Shown here: piece by piece, positions 48,560-63,164 of the stretch | Numbering within the stretch: position 1 is the stretch's first letter | How the letters are laid out: every line of letters begins with the position of its first letter | From: Anoplopoma fimbria | Taxonomy: Eukaryota; Chordata; Actinopteri; Perciformes; Anoplopomatidae | Assembly (NCBI RefSeq): GCF_027596085.1 | Contig: NC_072464.1 | Location: forward strand, 10,870,233-10,934,232 | DNA length: 64,000 nucleotides | Direction of reading: 5' to 3' | Made by a program: the position numbers and the translations under genes | Notes under the pieces: generated by a model | The model's database searches: none | Told to the model about the DNA's origin: nothing | The model's input: only the letters and a program-made list of their open reading frames with translations

Positions 48560-49317
48560 CCCGGAAAATAAAGGCCGTCTGGCTCCAAGCTTAAATATTG
48601 CAGCAAACTAAAAACCAACCATCAGAGCCGATTCATTCACATCTGCTCAGTGGGGCGACAAGGACGGGGCTTTAGGTGGGAAAGAGGGCAGAAAAAAGTT
48701 CACTTTTCCCTGCCGGGTGCCAAGAGAACGGGACAGGACTCAACTTCGCGGGAGCCGCAGCTGTGGCAAGTTGCCCATTTGATTACATTTAACCTATATC
48801 ATACATTTTTGAAAAAGGGACTATTTATTACTTATTGATCTCTCTTTATTGATTTTTATTTGAGACTTTTTTATGTGGAATTTTTTAAAGAGCTAGGGTA
48901 AGATATTTTTTGGTTTGCACCACACTTCGTCAATTCGACATAGTAAATGTTGTTAACATCTAGAACAAGCAGAAAGGTAGCAGGGTATTGACTTGACAAA
49001 ACCAATACCTTGCTAAACATTTTTTATTTATTATTTGACATGTTTTATCTAATTTCAATTGGAATAGAATGGACTCCAACACTACTCAATAGAAGTTTCA
49101 AATTCTTCAGGTTTTTTCTACAAAATTAGCGTGTGGTGGCATGAAATTATGGCTTAGATTTGATTTTCGACGAGTTCGATTTTCCTACATTTCTAACTTT
49201 TGTCCCTCTCTAAACTCCTCCCCCTGTCTGTCCTGCCTACCCCACCCTCCCTGTCTGTCTGCACCCTCTGTGTCCCTTCCTACCCCACCCTTCATTCCGC
49301 AGTGCTACGGACCGATC
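48560..49317 (+). promoter_or_regulatory. gja8: Putative gja8 promoter/5'UTR region
   Basis: A GC-richer island (about 48600-48770) stands out from AT-rich flanks and may hold the noncoding first exon. The pyrimidine-rich tract 49200-49300 ending TTCCGCAG (49302) is a convincing acceptor just before the coding exon's TGCTACGGACCGATC leader. The exon 1 donor is not identified. Confidence 0.4.
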
Positions 49318-50553
49318 ATGGGTGACTGGAGCTTTCTGGGTAATATTTTAGAGGAAGTTAACGAGCACTCTACGGTGATCGGCCGGGTGTGGCTCACGGT
49401 GCTCTTCATCTTCCGTATCCTCATCCTGGGCACGGCGGCGGAGTTTGTGTGGGGCGATGAGCAGTCTGACTATGTCTGCAACACGCAGCAGCCGGGATGT
49501 GAAAACGTGTGCTACGATGAGGCCTTCCCCATCTCCCACATCCGTCTCTGGGTGCTGCAGATCATCTTTGTGTCCACACCGTCTCTGGTGTACGTGGGTC
49601 ACGCCGTGCACCATGTCCACATGGAGGAGAAGCGCAAGGAGCGCGAGGAGGCGGAACTCAGCCGGCAGCAGGAGCTGAGCGAGGAGCGTCTCCCTCTGGC
49701 CCCCGACCAGGGAAGCGTCCGCACCACTAAGGAGACCAGCACAAAGGGAAGCAAGAAGTTCAGGCTGGAGGGTACCCTGCTGAGGACCTACATCTGCCAC
49801 ATCATCTTCAAAACACTGTTTGAGGTGGGCTTCGTGGTGGGACAGTACTTCCTGTATGGTTTCCGCATCCTGCCGCTGTACAAATGCAGCCGCTGGCCCT
49901 GCCCCAACACGGTGGACTGTTTCGTGTCTCGCCCCACAGAGAAGACCGTCTTCATCATCTTCATGTTGGCCGTGGCCTGCGTCTCACTCTTCCTCAACTT
50001 TGTGGAGATCAGTCACCTGGGCCTGAAGAAGATCCGCTTTGTCTTTCGTAAGCCGGCCCCGGCCCCAGCTCAAGGTGAGGGCTCGGCCCCCCTGCCGCTG
50101 CAAGGGAAGAGACTGCCCCCACTGGCTGTGCCCTCCCTGCAAAAAGCAAAAGGTTACAGGCTGCTGGAGGAGGAGAAATCTCCCATTACTCAACTCTACC
50201 CGCTTGCTGAGGTGGGCATGGAGGCTGGCAGAGGGGCCCCACCCTTCCCGGGGCTGGAAGAGAAGGTGGATGAGGTGTATGACGAGACTCTGCCCTCCTA
50301 CGCCCAGACCACTGAGACAGGGGGGGTAACATTACACGAGGAGGCCGAGGAGGTGAAGCCGGCACAGATGGAAGCAGAGAGAGTGGAGGAGGTTGTTGAT
50401 GAGGATGTGGAGGTAGAGGAGGCGGTGAACGGGGAGGGGGTAACTCCAGCCGAGGCAAGGATGGAGGCCACGGATACGATAGAAGACACCAGACCACTGA
50501 GCCGACTGAGCAAAGCCAGCAGCAAGGCCAGGTCAGACGATCTCACCGTATGA
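49318..50553 (+). CDS. gja8: Gap junction alpha-8 (connexin 50), lens fibre connexin
   Basis: Gap-junction subunit of lens fibre cells. The predicted protein has 411 residues in one coding exon. The start [18 protein letters not shown] is identical to human GJA8, so the in-frame ATG at 49141 upstream of the splice acceptor is rejected. Four membrane spans flank loop 1 (Cys54, 61, 65; CX6CX3C) and loop 2 (CSRWPC then PNTVDC). The cytoplasmic loop is short and charged, and [20 protein letters not shown] follows it as in GJA8. The tail keeps [14 protein letters not shown] and ETLPSYAQ and ends with [17 protein letters not shown], the conserved terminal motif. An expanded Glu/Val-rich stretch (about residues 330-385) is characteristic of Cx50 tails. 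No frameshift is seen. The paralogue (a or b) cannot be decided here. Confidence 0.97.
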   Translation: MGDWSFLGNILEEVNEHSTVIGRVWLTVLFIFRILILGTAAEFVWGDEQSDYVCNTQQPGCENVCYDEAFPISHIRLWVLQIIFVSTPSLVYVGHAVHHVHMEEKRKEREEAELSRQQELSEERLPLAPDQGSVRTTKETSTKGSKKFRLEGTLLRTYICHIIFKTLFEVGFVVGQYFLYGFRILPLYKCSRWPCPNTVDCFVSRPTEKTVFIIFMLAVACVSLFLNFVEISHLGLKKIRFVFRKPAPAPAQGEGSAPLPLQGKRLPPLAVPSLQKAKGYRLLEEEKSPITQLYPLAEVGMEAGRGAPPFPGLEEKVDEVYDETLPSYAQTTETGGVTLHEEAEEVKPAQMEAERVEEVVDEDVEVEEAVNGEGVTPAEARMEATDTIEDTRPLSRLSKASSKARSDDLTV

Positions 50554-53045
<2,492 letters not shown>

Positions 53046-53283
53046 TGTTGTCTCAGTGTTTTCCTGCTAAGCATACGCACACAACTGTAGCACGCAACCT
53101 TGCTATTATAATTATTATTAAAAGGTAAAAAGAAAAAGTTAAATCATTAAAGTTCACAATGCTGTATGTTTAGATAACCGACAGAAACGCTAATAACACA
53201 TTATAAGGGGTCTTGAATCGTGGCCAAACTAAGCTAAGATGGGTAGAATTTGCATTTACATACAACTCTATGGCATTTGATGT

Positions 53284-53302
53284 AACACAGGCATTTTTGG
53301 AT

Positions 53303-53350
<48 letters not shown>

Positions 53351-53419
53351 ACACAAACACATTTTTCATATTTAGCCGCATCAGTATTTCAGTAACACAG
53401 GCATTTTTGGCGCGCGCAC

Positions 53420-53470
<51 letters not shown>

Positions 53471-53499
53471 TCATATTTAGCCGCATCAGTATTTCAGTA
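53284..53499. repeat. Two-copy tandem duplication with embedded CA repeats
   Basis: AACACAGGCATTTTTGG occurs at 53284 and 53393, and TTCATATTTAGCCGCATCAG at 53365 and 53470. Each copy encloses a CA run (53304-53348; 53430-53468). The second copy is prefixed by a GCGCGCGCACGCGCACGC tract. Confidence 0.9.
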
Positions 53500-53619
53500 G
53501 CCAAAATAATGAATTAGTTATTAATAAATAAATAAGTCTTTAGCGTTTGTTGCTATTTCCTCAGCCTGCTCTGTCCCTTTTCATGCAGAGGAACTATACG
53601 TGAGTTTTCTTTTAAGTGC

Positions 53620-54300
53620 TACTTTAGAGTTGTTCCTTAGAACTTTTAGTTAGTACTTTCAATACCACATGTTAGAAATACTATGTTACAAGGAAAAGTA
53701 AAAAAAAATGCTTAAGTAAAGTACAATGAATTAGCATCAAATTGTACTTGAAGAACCAAAAGTAAAGGTACTCATTAAGCAAAATATATCAAAATAATGT
53801 AAATGATATTACAGGGTCATAATTAGTAATGCATTAATGTGTTGATGTTGCATGTAAACGTGGGGCTAATTACTTTTTTATACTTTTGAGTAAATACTCA
53901 AATACATACTTATGAATTTCAACCCAAGAATCAATAAAAAGTTCCCTCTTAACCTATAAAAATGCATAATCAGTTATTTGTTGATTACATTTTGAATTAA
54001 CTTAATTTGCAAAGTTACAAGTAACTAGAGCCTTCAGATAAATGTAGTGGAGTGAAAAATCCAATATTTCACTTTGAGTGTACAGGGGTAAAGTAAAAAA
54101 TATAAATACTCAAGTGAAGTCCCTTTATAATTGTACTTAAGTACAGTACTTGAATAACTGTAAGGATTTTAGTAACAACATATTTTGCCATAATATTCAC
54201 ATCTAAGGGCAACAGATTTACATTTGACCTAATCTGCACGTTTTTTGGACTGTGGGAGGAAACTTATGTTAACACAGGGAGACCATGTAAACTCCACTTT
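53620..54300 (-). repeat. Dispersed repeats in reverse orientation
   Basis: TTTGAGTAAATACTCAAATA, AATGTAGTGGAGTGAAAAAT and TTGTACTTAAGTACAGTACT are the complement of the repeat at 30230. At 54190-54300, TTTTTTGGACTGTGGGAGGA and GGGAGACCATGTAAACTCC belong to another common teleost repeat. Confidence 0.6.
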
Positions 54301-54532
54301 GGAATAACTACAGTGACGCATGCTCCATCTGGACTAAAAAGCTTTAAGTAATTTAGTGCATAGGGGTTTATTTGTTTGACAACAGTCCGAGATAAAGAAA
54401 ATAGGGTTAATTCAAATAGAGTTAGGATTGAACCATGAGGACGGATGAAAGGTTGCGTGGATAATGAATATATCACCACTAAGGGGCAGTATTGTACAAG
54501 GTATTTTTATTCCTGGACCCATTCTTTCTCTC

Positions 54533-54880
54533 TTACATTACATTACAGTCATTTAGCAGACGCTTTTATCCAAAACGACTAACAATAAGTGTATTCAACA
54601 TAGGTATTCAAGAGAACTACTAGTCACCAGAAGTCATAAGTGCATCTCCTTTCTTAAACAAGCATCTAAGAGCATAAACCAGAGCAAAAGTACAGTGCAG
54701 AAACAAACTAATACGAATACAATAAGTGCAACAAACTAATACGAATAGAATAAGTGCTAAGCGGAAGGCTCATGGTAGTACTTCTTGAAGAGGTGAGTTT
54801 TCAGCCTGCGCCGAAAGATGGACAGCGACTCTGCTGTCCTGACGTCAGTGGGGAGTTCATTCCACATCCTCTTCTATCAA
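54533..54880 (-). mobile_element. Reverse-oriented SINE-tail-like repeat
   Basis: It begins ACATTACATTACAGTCATTT and continues AGCAGACGCTTTTATCC, the complement of the tail at 56320-56370. Further on, GAGTTTTCAGCCTGCGCC and TCTGCTGTCCTGACGTCAGT are phrases of a common interspersed element. The right end is uncertain. Confidence 0.6.
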
Positions 54881-55892
54881 ACGTTGGTTTGAGCACAGAG
54901 ACGAAATAGTACCTGAGCTTATATTTATTTGAGTGGCTGGATGAGTTAGGTATTATTTTAAATTTAGTCATGTGCAGAAAGTTTGGTACCCTGTCACCAT
55001 GTTGAGAACAGTAAAGCCAAACCAAGAACCGCCCACTGGCAGGAGCAAACTATCTAATTTTACAGCTAAACAGAACACTGAAATAGGTCTGGAAACTTGA
55101 GAAGTGAAATAGGCAATGCTGTAACAGAATCTTGATCCGTAAATTGAGTAGCGCTTGACAGCTGCTCTGATTAGTTGTTATTCTTTGGGCGCAGCGGAAT
55201 CTTTCAAATGCTATTAGGAGCACTAAAAGTGCAGCAAAGAGCAACTGGTATCGATAAAGTTGAATGTAGATCACGTGAAGACATACGTGCCGGAAACTGA
55301 TAATCCGACACGTTAGTAATCAAGCATGAACCTCTGTATTGTGAAGACACTGATCATACCTAAGAGCAGCTTCATTTTGATCGGATAATATAATGATTCG
55401 TCTGTTTCAAATAACTCTTACAACCCGAAGTACAAGAACATTGCACCCATAACTTTGTCTCTCATATAACATCCTGATATTTATGGCATACTGCATAAAT
55501 GCAGTATGTATACTATCTATTGGAGCTACCAAGTCTTTTTCTGACATACTATATATAATATGGCTGTTTGGGTATTTGAATGCACAGTTAGACTATGGTC
55601 TGTCATAAGCCATTTGAAAGACATGCTTCGGCCAGACACAAGCAAGAATTTTAAGGGAGTTGTGGGAAATGAGGTTCGTCAACAGGTGGAGATCTTTTCT
55701 ATTTGGCAGTCTGCTTGTGTATGTGAGTTGGCTCATGAGAGCAGCACAACTGTTTAGGCCACACCTAAACTATACTTTGCATGCTCAGGCCTGAAGATAT
55801 TTCTCATACATATGAAGCTGGAGTGTATGGTCAGTCAGGAAGATTATACTTTTGCATTCCGAGACCTGTTGTTTATTTCTCATCTGCCATTT

Positions 55893-56085
55893 AAACATTC
55901 ATTCGTTATCCGTAACCGCTTATCCTGTGAAGGGATAAGCGTTAATGGTCACTGGATCACAGCTGTCATTGGCCGAAGGCAGGGTACACCCCGGACAGGT
56001 CGCCAGAGTATTGCAGGGCTGACATGTATAGACCAACAACCATTCACGCTCACGTCCACACCCTTTTTGCTGTGAGGCGACAGTG
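55893..56085 (+). mobile_element. Nonautonomous repeat interrupted by a SINE
   Basis: ATCCGTAACCGCTTATCCTG, GAAGGCAGGGTACACCCCGG, ACAGGTCGCCAGAGTATTGC and CCATTCACGCTCACGTCCAC form a well-known teleost repeat. It stops at CAGTGC, where the SINE begins. A matching continuation (CCACCACACCACCCTGCAG) resumes after 56370. Confidence 0.65.
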
Positions 56086-56370
56086 CGGGGCGGCTATGGC
56101 GTAGTGGAGAGCAAGGTAGTTCTCCAATCAGAAGGTCGGTGATTCGATACCCGGCTTCGGCAGTTCGATGTGTCCTTGGGCAAGACACTTAACCCCAAGT
56201 TGCTCCCGAAGGCTTGCCATCGGTGTGGACTGGATGTGAATGAATGTTAGTTAGAGTCTGATGGTAGCCTGTCATCAGTGTGTGAATGGGTGAATGATAT
56301 GTAATATACTACTGATTGTAAGTCGCTTTGGATAAAAGCGTCTGCTAAATGACTGTAATGTAATGTAATG
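56086..56370 (+). mobile_element. tRNA-derived SINE
   Basis: The head carries a Pol III A box (TATGGCGTAGTGG) and a B box (GGTGATTCGATACCC). The body includes TGTCCTTGGGCAAGACACTT. The tail has AAGTCGCTTTGGATAAAAGC followed by a short TAATG repeat. It is nested in the element at 55893. Confidence 0.8.
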
Positions 56371-57528
56371 CCACCACACCACCCTGCAGCCCCCTCTCAC
56401 ACATGCTCACTCATAATTAGCTTGCTGTCCACCATGATTCAGCTGGTCTTCTCTATCCACCCTCCACCTACCCACCTCTGCTTGGTCTTCGCAGATCCAT
56501 CAGCTTCATCAGCTTCATCATCCCATCAGCCTCAAGCCACCACCACCAGTGTCTGGACTCCATGGGAAGGATTTAGCTTGCTAATGCTCAGTGCAGACGC
56601 CCCTTGATTGCAAATCTCCCTGTAGAGTCCAACAGTTAATGCCAAAATAAAAATGCAAAGTTCATTTTACATTCAATTTCACAATTATACTTTGAATTAG
56701 TTGTAAGTGTTTTTTTATTTTGTGCATTTTCAAACATGACAAAAACACAATTGGTAATATATAGCAGTGCAATACATTGTGAACTAGATTTCTGCTATAT
56801 GATGTCTTCAACAAACATCTTGATGCAAAGCTCACAACACGCTGTGCATGTTCATAGACAAACACACAAAAAACCTCAACACTCATAAGGCCACAGACCA
56901 TCATCACAAGATTCACTTCCTGTGTGGCAACAGCTTCTTGACAGTATGTGTGTCTGTGTGTGGGAGAGCTGGCCAGGTATAATCTTCACACTTCACATAA
57001 ATGCATCGACGGTGTCGAATGCAGAAACTTGCTTTTACTCCTTTTTGTTGCCTTAGTTAAATTAAATGAAAGTTGTAGTTTAGATTTAAGGACTTTAAGC
57101 GAGACAAAACAGCGGATGCAGTTACTACCGGTAAGTAAGTGTAGGTTCTATATTTATCATGCTGTATCTGGGTTTGGAAATAATCTGATATGCTTTCAGT
57201 TCTTATTAGCACCTTGTTTATGATTTAAGAATCCCATGTTTTTAAAGTTGATCTTGTGACATATTTTTGTGTAGTTACTTTTAATTTTTGAATCTGCTTC
57301 TTAAGGTTATATCTGCCTTTTTTTTGCCAGGACACTTGAAAAGAGGATTTTTAATCTCAATGAGGCTTTTTCTAGTTAAACAAAGTGTAAATAAAAAATA
57401 AAGTATCTGGGCAAAATACCAATTATCAATACCATGTTTACATTTAAACGATTTGTTCTGAATAGACCACATTATATACCCGGATAAAAATGATGTTTTC
57501 AATGAAACTATCTTTGCGTCTAGGGGGG

Positions 57529-59457
57529 ATGAAGGATTTTTGTAATTATTTGGGCATCAACTGGAGGATTTCTCTAATATGTTGCATGTTCTGGATTTTC
57601 TCACCAGCAGGTAAAATGAATTTACAACACCCTTACTCTGACACTGAACATGAGCTGATATTTTGACAATTTGGGAAATACATTTATTGTCTTTCTTGCC
57701 GAGAGTAAGATGAGAAGATTGACCGTAAACCTGAAGCTGCAAAATTATATGTTTTTCAATTAAACAATCAGGATGGTAAGTTGTTAATCAGTGAGATTCA
57801 AGAGTGCTTGGATTTTATTACCTTTAGACAGAGTCCGGCTAGCAGTTCACCCCTGTTTCCTGTATTTATTCTAAGCTAAGCAAAGCTGGTGCTGGCTGTA
57901 GCTTCATATACAACAGACATATTTTGATTGTGGCATCAATCTTCCCATCTAAATCTTGGCAAAAAAACAAAATAAATGTTTTCCCAACACTATACACTTA
58001 ACTGTATTTTGAAAAATTGATACTACAGTACATACTAAACTAAAATTGATGTTTCCAACACAGAAGGAAACACCATCTCCGAGGTGGTTGGCAGTAAAGT
58101 GATCCTGCACTGTAAGAAAGAGCCAAATGACACACTTGCTCAGCTGACATGGAAAATGAACAGAGTTACCCTGTACAGCTTCACCCCAAAGCAGCCCTTA
58201 CACATCAGTCAGGAAGCTCACCGCCTGAACATACAAATGGTGGAGAGCCAACTGTACGAGCTGGTCATTGAGAATGTCCAGAAGTCTCATACAGGAAACT
58301 ACACCTGTGAGACCACCACGGACAAAAGAACTCAGGAACAGATGTGGGAGCTACTAATTACAGGTGAGCTAATCACTCATAAAATAAATTGGATGAGAGT
58401 AATCCCTGTGGCAAGAGCCAAGGAAATAGGAAGTGAAAAAGATCAGAGTGAATGTGGGTTTTTTAAGGCAGAGCCAACCGTTACTGTGCTACTGTTGCTA
58501 TACGATACCTACATGAACACAAACTGGATAATCCAATGTAAATACAGATTAAACATTTACTTACACCAAACAGCCACACAGGTATGTGAACACCATCACT
58601 GACTCCATATTTGCAAACTGTGCAACAGAGTGAGATGTATTACGCCCTTCACTAAAACCTCACAGGTGTGTTTTTCTCATGCATAATGTTGTTGGAATAA
58701 ATACAGTATCAAGTCTGGAGGTTGTATATTGTAGTACAACTACATCATGTCAGACAAAGTTAGTGCTTTGGGCATCTGGAGATGCCACAGGACATGCGCA
58801 CTCCCCCTCAACTTCCTTTATGAAACAAGGCGCTCACACATGCAAAATCTTTAGATGTCTTTGAGCTAAACTTAACTGCATATTACAATTGCGGTGAGTC
58901 TAATTCTTTATTTTTAATTTTTTAACCCCAGAGCGAAGGAAAGCTGGAAACATTCTAGTAATTGCTGTGGCATCTATGGTTCCATGTGTGTGTTGCCTGA
59001 TCTTTATATTAGCTTGGATAATTCTGAATAGAGTCCGCAAACAACGTGCAGAGTAAGTTGCATCCAGTCATTCTTTAACACGTGATTCTATGCTCATAAA
59101 GATGTATGGCTAGCGGGATTATACTGCTTGAATATAAACAAAATGTCCCTCTCTTTCAGGAATCACTCTCCCACTGCAGAAATGGTAAATACAATAATTG
59201 CTAACAAAGAGAAGTAAAGGAAAACTACTATTACAATATGTTCTGCAGAGATACTGAGATCAAGCTGAGCTGCCGTTTTACTGTAAGCCAAAGGTTATTG
59301 AGGTCTGATAAAAAAAATGTGCATTTTTTTATTTTTGTTCCTTCTTTATCAACAGCAAGAGACAGAAGAGGACATTTATGAAAACTGCCTGGAAACTAAT
59401 GTTAGTCAACAACGTGGCTTCAATCATCCTCAATGTAACAAACCCAGGACTCGCTGA
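57529..59457 (+). CDS. Single-Ig V-set type I membrane receptor
   Basis: Predicted 209-residue cell-surface receptor; its family is not recognised. Exons are 57529-57610, 58064-58363, 58932-59052, 59160-59184 and 59356-59457, all GT-AG with consistent phases (1, 1, 2, 0). Exon 1 encodes a hydrophobic signal peptide (RISLICCMFWIFSPA). Exon 2 is one V-type Ig domain with Cys44, Trp57 and Cys109 in NYTC, plus sequons at Asn49 and Asn106. Exon 3 is the membrane span (about residues 134-160) followed by basic RVRKQR. The short tail contains EEDIYENC; a phosphorylated YEN is the Grb2-type SH2 docking pattern. The phase-1 Ig exon and tail split over small exons are typical of leukocyte receptors. 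It could be a CD28-, CD226/TIGIT- or CD160-like molecule. There is no second Ig domain and no ITIM. The intron 57611-58063 carries a repeat copy. Confidence 0.75.
57660..57965. repeat. Dispersed repeat copy in Ig-receptor intron 1
   Basis: TTTGACAATTTGGGAAATAC, TTTCTTGCCGAGAGTAAGAT and later CTGGTGCTGGCTGTAGCTTC match the repeat at 32530-33000. Confidence 0.65.
58364..58931 (+). other. Intron 2 of the Ig receptor gene
   Basis: This 568-nt GT-AG intron separates the Ig and transmembrane exons. The open frame running past the donor to 58602 is read-through and has no domain. Confidence 0.7.
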
Positions 59458-60180
59458 TATCAAGCGCAGTACAACAATCCTAAAGGGAAGGGAGTATTGG
59501 AACTGATCATTTCATATAAACCATCTTTTCTGGAATGCAAACAAATGTAAAAACAGCGTTTTGCACATCCTCTGCCCAAGTTACATTCACTCTCAAAATT
59601 ACTTTGGTCTTAATTTGTTTTCGGGTTATATATCAGTCTGTCAGTACTGTCTATCTCGCAATATTTTAGAAATGTCTTTAGAGGATTTTTTTAAATTTGA
59701 CACGAACGTCCACTTGGACTCAAGGATAAACTGATTCGAATTTGGGGATTAAAGGTCCCTGTAATCCTACAAAAATCTTTTTTGGTCATAATTTAATTAT
59801 GACAATTTCACACAAATATCTGATAAGATAGAAAAAATTATGAAGTGATGACACTTTGGACATACATGGATGTAAACTGCAACTTAGCTGGTTGGCAGAG
59901 GCATAGTGTACAACTGCAACAGAAAGTCTGCTTTATATGTATATTCTTTTTACATAGAATTTCACTGTTAAAGGGGCAGCAGAACAATCTGAACACCTAA
60001 AATATTATAACCTTTTAAAGTTATTTGTTTACAGAAATCCATTTCTCTTTTTTGATGATAATCATCTGTAGAGCTAAGAGGAACTAAAGTATTGTGATAC
60101 TCTGTCGGTTTGTCACTATGAGCAACACCTTTTTAAAAGGCATCACATTACACATCATGTGATGCCTTTTAAAAAATAAA
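59458..60180 (+). other. 3'UTR of the Ig receptor gene
   Basis: An AATAAA at 60175-60180 immediately follows an 18-bp hairpin (60130-60175). No coding signal is seen. Confidence 0.45.
60130..60175. repeat. 18-bp perfect inverted repeat
   Basis: Arms 60130-60147 (TTTTTAAAAGGCATCACA) and 60158-60175 are exact complements around a 10-nt loop. It abuts an AATAAA. Confidence 0.95.
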
Positions 60181-61409
60181 ATTAATTAGTTCAGCTTTAA
60201 ACTGTTGTAAAGGGATACTTTGACACAGAAGGACTATATAACAGAGGAGTAACCGATGGAAAACAAAACTCTAGCAGCATCTTCTAAAAAGATACTGCAT
60301 TGGTTCATTGAGTAAAGGGCACTTGTTTTAATCATTTATGGTGTAGGTTGTCACAAAATAAGGCACTAAAAAGGAATCATATCCCACACAAATTCTATTT
60401 AGTGTGTTACGACCTTTGATTGCAGTGATGCAGTGATAGGGGTAGCAATATGTGTGTCATTATAAAACCTTTAGTTGAGTTTTTGATTCTAGGCCTACTG
60501 GTTCAGCATATAATCACATGTGAAATGGAATATTTTATGTCATTAAAATGAAAGTTTCTCATTCAGTCCATCAGTGACTAAAAACAACAAATACTGTTGA
60601 CAAAATGCTACACAGATGGAGAGAACTGGTGACCAGCTAAGCTTCAACAGCTCAAGAGGATACAGATTATTTGTGAATGTTTGTAAATAACGGTAGTTTA
60701 GCTCAAAGGAGTTCTCCAGTTTATCTGGTATTACACTCACAAGAGACAGATGATTTGAAAAGGAGAGGCAAAAGGCAGCAAAGGCCAATATCATCCTGAC
60801 TCAGTGTCAGTCAGGGCAAGTATGTGGCAAGGCTCTCAAATGAACACCCACGAGGAAACATATCTACACGCGCCATCACGAGGCTTGCGCAATTTACGTC
60901 CTGACAGTTGGTGGTGGCAATTTGCATAGAAACGCACTAATGTGTCAAATAAGACGTTACAGAGAAAGACTGCTAGCAAGTAAACGTGGTAAGAAGATGA
61001 TGTATACAATGCACAAATTAAAATCAAGAAAAAATTATTGAAGTGAATGACTGTAGTGACCACAGTAAGTCTTTGAATGTATGTATGTATGGACATGGGA
61101 GTATTGTATTAAAACTTGAAGATATCTGCATCTATCCTTTAATAGTGTGTGTAAAGAATGTGTTTTGATCACTGTATGTGTTGAATCATTCTGTTCACAA
61201 GACTTTAAAAAATAATGAAAGCTGAGCTGTTATTAAATTATATTTTTTAAAGTTTAACTTAAGTTGGAAGTCACATTCACAAGACTGACACAGAGTAAGA
61301 GCTAAGTAAAGTCATTATTTCCTGCTTCACAACACATGTGATATTATACTTACCATGGGACTAGCCTTGTGACAGCTGCTACTTCCATTCACATGGTCGT
61401 CACTGAGTC

Positions 61410-61490
61410 ATGAAGTTGTTGACTGTTCTAGCGCTTTGTTTTTACTGGGGCTGTATATTTAGTCAGAATGTTCATCTTACCAAAGTTCGG
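61410..61490 (+). other. Possible signal-peptide exon or remnant
   Basis: From ATG 61410 the frame reads MKLLTVLALCFYWGCIFSQN, a good signal-peptide profile. A MITE begins only 85 bp from the ATG, and no clear donor or following exon is seen. It may be a remnant of an Ig-receptor paralogue, or chance. Confidence 0.25.
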
Positions 61491-61494
61491 TGTA

Positions 61495-61721
61495 CAGTAC
61501 CAGTCAAAAGTTTGGACACACCTTCTCATTCAATGGTTTTTCTTTATTTAAATTTTTTTCTACATTGTAGATTAATATTGAAGACATCCAAACTATGAAG
61601 GAACACATATGGAATTATATGGTAAACAAACAATTGCTCAACAAACCAGAATATGTTTTATATTTTAGATTCTTCAAAGTAGTTGAATAAGAAGGTGTGT
61701 CCAAACTTTTGACTGGTACTG
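61495..61721. mobile_element. Tc1/mariner-type MITE with TA target duplication
   Basis: The terminal inverted repeats start CAGTACCAGTCAAAAGTTTG and end with its complement CAAACTTTTGACTGGTACTG. Each TIR continues into GGACACACCTTCT at one end and AGAAGGTGTGTCC at the other. TA dinucleotides flank both ends. The interior, with ACATTGTAGATTAATATTGA, derives from a Tc1-like transposon whose transposase is deleted. The length is 227 bp. Confidence 0.92.
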
Positions 61722-63164
61722 TACGTGAACACAATGTAACTATAGAAATACTTGAGGCTTCTGTAATGTTTATTTGGCTTTCACTGCAGCGAAAACAAAT
61801 AAATAATAACAAGCTGAACACACAAAAAGACTTAATAAAAAATAAAACAATGAAAAAAAGAGTTCCCACAAAACACCTAAAACTATAGAACAGTGTGGGA
61901 ATCACTGTTTTCACTAACTACTACAACATTAACTTCAATGAAAAATAAAACAAAATACATAAAAAAATACAGCAGAATGAAAATTCTGAATAAAGAAAGA
62001 GCCTTGGTCGGAACATGCACATATTGGATGTGGACCTGGATGAATGTTCCCTTCTCTGATCAGTCAGTTAAGTGGTTGGTATACGGAAAACATAGAACTT
62101 CATTTGGACTTTGACTGAACTTGAATATGTCATACGATCCTCTTTTGCTGACTTTTGAGTTCAATCTGTTTTTGGTGTGTTTACATATCAAAATACGACA
62201 GAGTAGCACTGATGATGGAAAAATAAAAGACTACTTGGCTGGCTTTGTTATGACAAATAATACCTAAAATAAAGAACCACATAGGATAAGTGATTACGCA
62301 GTTACACTCAATTTCAAAATAGAGTAATAATACTAACTAATGTGTGTCCTCTGTAAAGCCTTTCACAAAAGACTTATCCATCATTTGTCTGTCAGAGATG
62401 TCAGCAGACAAAGCATTTTTTTCAGTCAGATTGTATTGAAATATATGAGGAAATGATCCTGCTTCTCACTTGAATAAATACCTAACTTAACATTATAAAC
62501 ATAGGTTATTGTTTTCAGTCTCTAGTTTCTCAGTCTTATATAATGCAGCATTTTTTGTAAATTATGTTGAAGAGCAGCATAATACACACATATATATGGC
62601 ATGAAGTTCAGGAAATTATTCATGAGAAAAGTTAAAGGAAGTTATATAAATATATATAAATTATTAGAAAATCCTCACCAATTTAGAAGCACTGCAATTA
62701 CTGAAAACAAACGTCAGTAGAGAAATGTGTTGCTTAATTTGTCTGCGTTTTGCCTATTTGCCCGTGCTCTTTTTAATTGCGGTGTGTTGAGCGTCTGCCA
62801 CTAAAATAAGCTCAGGTTTTCATTCCATAATCTCTTGTTTTTTTTATTCAAATTTCTCATGAATTATCTCTTGGCCAGTCAGCTAGTTTCTTGTGTGCAT
62901 GAAAACATGCTTGAAAAACCCGTTGTTATCATCAGTAGTTAATGCTGTTGGTGGGAAAACATGTGGCGGTTAGACCTGTAAATGATAAAGCTGCCAAATG
63001 GTTAAAGCCACTTCCTAGATAGATAACACTGTTGATCCAATTTTCCCTTCAGGCCATGATGGTACCCCTTCTGCTTGATAACTGTACTTACAATTTAAAT
63101 CTTCATGTTGTTACCTCTGTTGTATGGGATTTGATGGAATCACTGGTATGCTTTTAGCAGTAGA

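Larger units (their letters stand above)
53046..57528. other. gja8-Ig receptor intergenic region
   Basis: No conserved gene is seen. The interval consists largely of repeats: a duplicated CA-repeat unit (53284-53499), dispersed repeats (53620-54300), and SINE and DNA-element copies (54533-54880, 55893-56395). Confidence 0.6.

Noticed and set aside
49141..49317. In-frame upstream ATG giving a 59-residue extension of gja8
   Set aside because: A strong acceptor lies at 49302 and the MGDWSFLGN start is invariant in connexins.
49348..49800. Minus-strand frame opposite gja8
   Set aside because: Same reason: it mirrors the connexin coding sequence.
56091..56160. tRNA gene
   Set aside because: The A and B boxes belong to a SINE head; no cloverleaf with a proper acceptor stem is seen and a SINE tail follows.
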